From contig JAEZIQ010000068.1 in assembly GCA_023436605.1 (NCBI GenBank), positions 1 to 32,363 of the forward strand: DNA of 32,363 bases, given 5' to 3'. Below the pieces are notes generated by a model, which was not told where the DNA came from, made no database searches, and saw nothing but the letters and a program-made list of their open reading frames with translations. A program made the position numbers and the translations under genes. Within the stretch, counting starts at the first letter, position 1. Each line of letters opens with the position of its first letter. Shown one piece after another: positions 28,104 through 32,363 of the stretch. This DNA is from Actinomycetes bacterium. GTDB taxonomy: Bacteria; Actinomycetota; Thermoleophilia; Solirubrobacterales; 70-9.

Positions 28104-30803
28104 ATGAAAAGCAAGGGACTGGCACTCGTCGTCGCGCTCGCCGCACTGACGGGACTGATAACGATGGCCGGTTCGGCTACCTCGGCAGAACCCACCCCCA
28201 AGTGCGCGAACGGCAATGATCCGACCAGGATCTCGACCGGCATCGCCCAGCTGGTCGGCTGCTGGAACAAAACGACCGTCGACGGAGGGGACGTGTACAC
28301 GGCCCAGTTCGACCAGCAACCCTTCTATGGCGAGGCCGGCAAGGGCACCCGAGGAGTCGACCTGAACGGTTTCCTGGTCGCTTCTCAGGACAAGGCGAAT
28401 GAGTCCAAGACCGCGCTCCAGGTCAACACGAAGCTGCGCACGATCCGATCGGTCCAGGTCTCTGACGGCACCTACACCTGGGCCAGGCTCTACTCGATGA
28501 AGTTCCCCGATCCGGTCAATCCGGTGCTGATGGGCGGCGACGCTTTCGTGATCAACTTCACCGCGCCCACCGAGGGTTCAGTCCTGCTCGAGGACTTCCG
28601 GCTCGGCAGCAACCAGGCCTGGTCGAAGGCCTTCGACGGCTTCTCCCCGGTCGGTGACGTCGAAACCCCGGCCCGGATCTCCGAGGGCGGCAAGGGCTCG
28701 ATGGACTTCACGATCCAGCTGGCCGGCATCTTCACCCTGAAGGGCCGTCCGCAGTCGGTGACGATCAAGATCCCGACCGCCAGCGGAGAGGGCGCGAAGA
28801 TCGACGGTTTTGCCATCCACCTGCAGGAGATCGACGGGATCAAGCTGATCAAGATCAACGACTTCGAGGCCGAGTACTCGGCCGAGGAGAAGAAGCTCGG
28901 CGGCGGGGCTGACTTCACGTTGCCGTTCATGGGCGACAAGGGCGTGGGCTTTTCGTTCGAGGTCGAAGACAAGGTCCTGACCAAAGCGTCGGTCGGAGTC
29001 TCGGGAGTGAAGGTTCCGATCGGCTCTGCCGGATTCATCACGGCCCTCAGCGGCGGTTTCGGTTTCAAGGAGATCGACAATGCATTCGTGCTCAACCTGA
29101 ACGCCGGGGCGACCGCCGAGTTCGGGCCCGAGGTCCCCACCCCGTGGGGCAAGGTCGTTCCCATCGAGGTCAGCTCGGCCCTGAAGATCGGTAAGGTAGG
29201 CCAGAACTTCTACTTCCTCTTCGACGGTGGCGTGAAGGTCTTCCGTCTCCCGGTCGGCAGCGTCTACCTGAAGATCAACACCGCCAGTGGCGTCGCCTTC
29301 GGGTTCAACATCGGGGTCGGTTTCCCGAGTTACGCCAACAATCCCAACGATCCGTTCTACATCGGGTCGAAGGTCGACGGCTGGGTGGCCAACAAGCGGT
29401 TCCAGTTTGAGGGTCAGGGCAAGGTCCGCCTGATCGGCCTCGACATCTTCGACGGTCGCATCCTGATCAACAGCCGGGCCGCCGGCGCCTGCTGGAAGGT
29501 CCTCTGGTTCGACGGTGGCGCGGTTTACGAGTACGGCCGCAAGGACGTGCAGACTTTCGGCACGACCTGCGGCCTGGACCGGTACCGCGAGGCCTACCCC
29601 TCGGCGACCCGGAACGGCGAGATCGTCGCCACCGCGAGTCAGTCCCGGAAGCTCAGCACCGGCAAGCGCACGGTGATCATGAGCGTCCGGGGACAGGACG
29701 GGGCGCCGCGCTTCACGCTCACCTCGAAAGACGGGCGTCGCTTCACCGTGCCGAAGGCCAGAGACGCGGTCCGCACGAAGAAGTTCATGATCGTCGCCGA
29801 CGAAAAGAACAAGGTGACCCACGTCGCCGGTGATCTCCGTGACGGCAACTGGACGATCACCCCCTACGCGGACTCAACCTCGATCATGGGCGTGAAGACG
29901 GGCGAGGCTCTGCCCGAGGAAAAGGTGGAGGCCAGGGTGGTTGGCAAGGGACTCAAACGCACCTTGATCTGGAACTCGCAGGGCAACCCCCACACGAAGC
30001 TCACCTTCGTCGAGGTCCTGAAGGACGGCACGGAACAGCCGATCCTGACCACCGACAAGGTGAAAGGCCGCAAGACCTTCAAAGCGGCGAAGGGCGTCAA
30101 TTACGGCAAGCGCCGGCTGCGAGCCTACGTGATCCACGGCGGCACTCCCCGCGAGGTGACGATCGAGGACCGGTACTCCGTGCGCCGGCCCGCCAAGCTG
30201 AGCAAGCCCGGCCAGGTCAAGGCCTGGCGGAATATCTACACCGCCAACCTGACCTGGCAGGGAGTGCGGGGCGCGAGTGGTTACGTGGCCGAGATCGCGG
30301 TCAAGAACGGCAAGGGCAGGAAGGCCAGCTCCTACCGTCGGGTGGTCGGACCGAAGCAGCGAAAGATCGTGATCCCGACCCATCCGGGCGGCAACTGGGC
30401 GATCGCGAGCGTCCAGGCACTGAACGCCGACGAGGTGCCCGGTCAGGCCCGAACCATACGGTTCCGCCTGGCCCCACCGAAGGACCTGCGCCTGAAGGAT
30501 TCCGGCAGGCGCAGCGCCGCCACCGCGAAGCGGGTTGGCGGCAGCGTGAAGCTGCGGACGCTCTGCCCGGTCAACGGTCACTGCCAGACGGTAGTGCGAC
30601 TTGAGCTCGGCGGCAGGACGATCGCGCAGACCGGCTTCCAGCAGGTCCCGGGAACGTTCCGCAACGTCCAGCTGACCCCGGAAAGCAAGAAGCTCCGCCG
30701 CCTGCTCGCCCAGGGTCGTCTCAAGCGGATGAAAGTGGAAGTCCACCAGCACCGGGTGGGCGGCCAGGCAAACCGTTTCGCCTCACCGGTCGGCGGGTCC
30801 TGA
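28104..30803 (+). CDS. Large secreted beta-rich protein with C-terminal fibronectin-III-like region, unknown function
   Basis: An 899-aa exported protein. A signal peptide covers about 1-28 (KGLALVVALAALTGLITMAG, cleavage near TSA-EP). Residues 30-500 are rich in beta-strand with many Gly, Asp and Phe in alternating patterns (for example GFGFKEIDNAFVLNLNAGA and GSVYLKINTASGVAFGFNIG), suggesting a long beta-sheet or solenoid. Residues about 700-800 resemble one Fn3-like sandwich (WQGVRGASGYVAEIAVKNG). The C-terminus is strongly basic. Cysteines are few. The start is ATG 28104 rather than the in-frame 28053, because it gives a clean signal peptide. I do not recognise a named family. Monocistronic, convergent with the methyltransferase. 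Confidence 0.75.
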   Translation: MKSKGLALVVALAALTGLITMAGSATSAEPTPKCANGNDPTRISTGIAQLVGCWNKTTVDGGDVYTAQFDQQPFYGEAGKGTRGVDLNGFLVASQDKANESKTALQVNTKLRTIRSVQVSDGTYTWARLYSMKFPDPVNPVLMGGDAFVINFTAPTEGSVLLEDFRLGSNQAWSKAFDGFSPVGDVETPARISEGGKGSMDFTIQLAGIFTLKGRPQSVTIKIPTASGEGAKIDGFAIHLQEIDGIKLIKINDFEAEYSAEEKKLGGGADFTLPFMGDKGVGFSFEVEDKVLTKASVGVSGVKVPIGSAGFITALSGGFGFKEIDNAFVLNLNAGATAEFGPEVPTPWGKVVPIEVSSALKIGKVGQNFYFLFDGGVKVFRLPVGSVYLKINTASGVAFGFNIGVGFPSYANNPNDPFYIGSKVDGWVANKRFQFEGQGKVRLIGLDIFDGRILINSRAAGACWKVLWFDGGAVYEYGRKDVQTFGTTCGLDRYREAYPSATRNGEIVATASQSRKLSTGKRTVIMSVRGQDGAPRFTLTSKDGRRFTVPKARDAVRTKKFMIVADEKNKVTHVAGDLRDGNWTITPYADSTSIMGVKTGEALPEEKVEARVVGKGLKRTLIWNSQGNPHTKLTFVEVLKDGTEQPILTTDKVKGRKTFKAAKGVNYGKRRLRAYVIHGGTPREVTIEDRYSVRRPAKLSKPGQVKAWRNIYTANLTWQGVRGASGYVAEIAVKNGKGRKASSYRRVVGPKQRKIVIPTHPGGNWAIASVQALNADEVPGQARTIRFRLAPPKDLRLKDSGRRSAATAKRVGGSVKLRTLCPVNGHCQTVVRLELGGRTIAQTGFQQVPGTFRNVQLTPESKKLRRLLAQGRLKRMKVEVHQHRVGGQANRFASPVGGS

Positions 30804-30830
30804 GCCCGGCCCAAGCGGCGTGGTCCTTGA

Positions 30831-31733
30831 CTAGCGCCGGAAGCGGTGTGCGAGAGTCCGCAGGGGTCTGGTCAGCTTCCAGCTGAGCGAGGTCTCATAG
30901 GTGTCGCGGATGCGGTCGACTTCTGCCCGCCAGGCGTGACGGGTCGATTCGACCTCGCGCTGGACCTGGGTCAGGTTGTGGCGAAGCGCGGTCCACTCCC
31001 GGGGGTCGTTCCCCGGTGCCAGGAGCTCCTCCGGGGTGAGGTCCACTTCACGACGCCGCATCATCACCCAGTGCTGGTTGTGGACCCAGGGGTTGGAGGC
31101 GACGATTTCGAATGCGCGGCCCCAATGCTCACGCACCCACCAGTCGGACATCAGGATCATCGGGCCACCGTCGTCCCAGGGACGGTCGTGGAAGAGGCAG
31201 TTCATGCCGATCCGGTCGGGATCCCAGGGTTCCCCGGCGATCGTCTCCGAATTCCATTCGCCCATGTAGCTGGCCATCAGCAGGCCGCCCGGCTTCAGCA
31301 GCCGGTGTAGTTCGAGCAGCCACTCGGCCGAGTTGGATGAAAGGTGGGTCAGGACCGAAACCGCCCAGATCAGATCGAAACTTCCGGTCTCGAAGTCGAG
31401 CGGCGGGTCGACCCCGCACTTCTTGGCCTGGAGAGGCGGGTTCAGATTCTCGTTGATCCAGTCGACGCTGCGGCCGTCGATGTCGACGCCCCAGACCTCA
31501 CCGGACTCCGCTTCGGCGGCGAACTGACGGATGGTCCGTCCGGCGCCGCAGCCGAAGTCGAGCAGCCGTGCGCCTTCCAGGCTGATTCCTTCCGGCAGCA
31601 ACTCGAGCAGCCTCTCCCGGGTTTCCCGGCCCTGCTGCTCGTACACCAGAAAACCCTCGTCACCTTCCGGCAGCGCCAGGACCCGGTTCGCCAGCTCGAA
31701 TGGTGGATACGGAAACTGATTGGCCTCCCCCAT
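30831..31733 (-). CDS. Class I SAM-dependent methyltransferase
   Basis: A 300-aa Rossmann-fold methyltransferase. Motif I is LLDFGCGAGRT (about 54-64), motif II VWGVDIDGRSVDW, motif III-IV SFDLIWAVSVLTHL and motif V LHRLLKPGGLLMASY. The C-terminal part (about 225-300) is a predicted helix ending SWKLTRPLRTLAHRFRR; such SWKLTRPLR tails are common in proteins from polysaccharide or glycosyltransferase clusters. Substrate unknown, possibly a sugar or lipid. TAGATT lies 6 nt before the ATG. Confidence 0.85.
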   Translation of the reverse strand: MGEANQFPYPPFELANRVLALPEGDEGFLVYEQQGRETRERLLELLPEGISLEGARLLDFGCGAGRTIRQFAAEAESGEVWGVDIDGRSVDWINENLNPPLQAKKCGVDPPLDFETGSFDLIWAVSVLTHLSSNSAEWLLELHRLLKPGGLLMASYMGEWNSETIAGEPWDPDRIGMNCLFHDRPWDDGGPMILMSDWWVREHWGRAFEIVASNPWVHNQHWVMMRRREVDLTPEELLAPGNDPREWTALRHNLTQVQREVESTRHAWRAEVDRIRDTYETSLSWKLTRPLRTLAHRFRR

Positions 31734-31739
31734 GCCGCC

Positions 31740-31745
31740 AATCTA
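31740..31745 (-). promoter_or_regulatory. Candidate -10 box TAGATT, leaderless start of methyltransferase
   Basis: TAGATT reads on the minus strand 6 nt before the ATG at 31733. The tRNA-Arg gene ends only 28 bp further upstream. Confidence 0.5.
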
Positions 31746-31772
31746 CAGTCGCCCTGGGCGGCTTCCGAAGCA

Positions 31773-31846
31773 CGCCCCGAGCTGGATTCGAACCAGCGGC
31801 CTTCCGCTTAGGAGGCGGACGCTCTATCCAGCTGAGCTATCGGGGC
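31773..31846 (-). tRNA. tRNA-Arg (anticodon CCT)
   Basis: A 74-nt cloverleaf reads on the minus strand. Acceptor arms GCCCCGA/TCGGGGC, D arm GCTC/GAGC, anticodon stem TCCGC/GCGGA with loop CTCCTAA (anticodon CCT, reading AGG), T arm GCTGG/CCAGC with loop TTCGAAT, discriminator G. All stems are perfectly paired. The 3' CCA is not encoded. Confidence 0.97.
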
Positions 31847-31915
31847 CGGAGGGGATGCTATCCGGGGTGGCCGGAGTCGGTCCGCACGGGCAACATCCCG
31901 GACTGGAGGCTGGGT

Positions 31916-32363
31916 TCAGTAGCGAAGCAGGGCAAGGACGCCACCAGCTTCCGCGAGGGCGGGGACCTCCTCAACCGAGGCGGAGCTGACCCGGGCGCCG
32001 GAACGCAGGGCCAGTTCGACCAGGGCTTCCTGGACGCTGGGCTCACCGGCTTCACGGATCGCCTCACGAGTGTCTTCGCTGAGGGTCTGTTCGTCAGTCT
32101 CGAGATACGGGTCGAGGATCAGGTGCTCGACCCGCCCATCGCGCAGGGCGAGCAGGACCTGATCGGGACCGGCGGCACCGCGGCCTCCGGCCTTCGAGCT
32201 CTCGAGGGCGCGGGCACCGTCACCCGAAACACCGTCCCGCCAGGCCTGACGCAGGTGGGGATCCAAAGCCGCCCCGGCTTCGACCGCGGAAAGGTCGATC
32301 AGGTTGAGGTGGACGGTCGTGGCAAGCCGGCTTCGCATCTCGGCCGGCAGCGCCTCGTTGAAG
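31916..32363 (-). CDS. eRF1-like (Vms1/baeRF type) protein, C-terminal part, runs off window edge
   Basis: The minus-strand frame is open to the right edge of the window; an in-frame ATG at 32338 is internal, since the frame continues upstream (FNEALPAE before it). The visible 148 residues contain HLNLIDLSAVEAGAALDPHL, then GARALESSKAGGRGAAGPDQ, then LLALRDGRVEHLILDPYLE, and end with an L7Ae/eRF1-C-like stretch closing in GGVLALLRY. This pattern is typical of actinobacterial proteins related to the archaeo-eukaryotic release factor eRF1, proposed to act on stalled ribosomes or tRNA. The assignment is from remembered family pattern and only the C-terminal third is seen. A tRNA-Arg gene follows 70 bp downstream. 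Confidence 0.6.
   Translation of the reverse strand, partial: FNEALPAEMRSRLATTVHLNLIDLSAVEAGAALDPHLRQAWRDGVSGDGARALESSKAGGRGAAGPDQVLLALRDGRVEHLILDPYLETDEQTLSEDTREAIREAGEPSVQEALVELALRSGARVSSASVEEVPALAEAGGVLALLRY

Noticed and set aside
28578..29822. Minus-strand 414-codon open frame
   Set aside because: Shadow of the secreted protein; composition rich in Asp/Arg/Val repeats typical of antisense high-GC frames.

Overview
The window is high-GC bacterial chromosome. Most genes carry housekeeping or cell-envelope functions, and there are no phage, insertion-sequence or CRISPR signals. Several features suggest an actinobacterium, most likely a soil Thermoleophilia/Solirubrobacterales-type lineage (inferred from style, not from a marker phylogeny). 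These are the order rpsF-ssb-rpsR-rplI-dnaB, a fused double-WYL regulator of PafBC type, frequent GTG/TTG starts, many apparently leaderless genes, and a ferritin-type encapsulin operon.

Layout. 1-542: 5' part of a polyprenyl sugar-phosphotransferase (minus), cut by the window edge. 709-5638 (minus): a PNPOx-fold protein, an MBL-fold hydrolase, the double-WYL regulator and two tandem TetR paralogues. 5742-7769 (plus): nucleotide-sugar dehydrogenase and a membrane protein. 7770-8169: a convergent non-coding region with a candidate structured RNA, a two-hairpin repeat and a palindrome spanning the purA stop. 8170-13891 (minus): purA, a DnaC/DnaI-like helicase loader, dnaB, rplI, rpsR, a 427-bp non-coding gap with more copies of the two-hairpin repeat, ssb and rpsF. 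13986-14546 (plus): a small anchored protein. 14561-19702 (minus): TAP-type hydrolase, trehalose-phosphate synthase, HtrA-like lipoprotein protease and thiL. 19727-20785 (plus): a multi-pass membrane protein. 20792-22927 (minus): class A penicillin-binding protein. 23045-25675 (plus): CPBP protease, pyrE, encapsulated ferritin and encapsulin shell. 25742-27978 (minus): SDR oxidoreductase and class-III aminotransferase. 28104-30803 (plus): a large secreted protein. 30831-32363 (minus): methyltransferase, tRNA-Arg(CCT) and the C-terminal part of an eRF1-like protein.

How the genes work together. The replication/ribosome block joins S6, SSB, S18, L9, DnaB and a helicase loader by 1-4 nt overlaps, except for the ssb-rpsR gap. 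The encapsulin block is a complete family-1 iron-storage compartment: a ferroxidase cargo with a C-terminal targeting peptide, followed by the shell. The envelope genes (sugar transferase, nucleotide-sugar dehydrogenase, PBP, HtrA, TAP, methyltransferase) are scattered around these blocks.

Three things stand out. (1) Eleven genes have a TANNNT box 6-9 nt before the start codon, which predicts leaderless mRNAs. (2) Two genes (dnaB and the TAP hydrolase) have no ATG/GTG/TTG start that would include their conserved or signal-peptide N-terminus. They appear to start at ATA and CTG codons overlapping the upstream stop. (3) A dispersed two-hairpin repeat shows compensatory base changes between copies and lies just 3' of purA and ssb.
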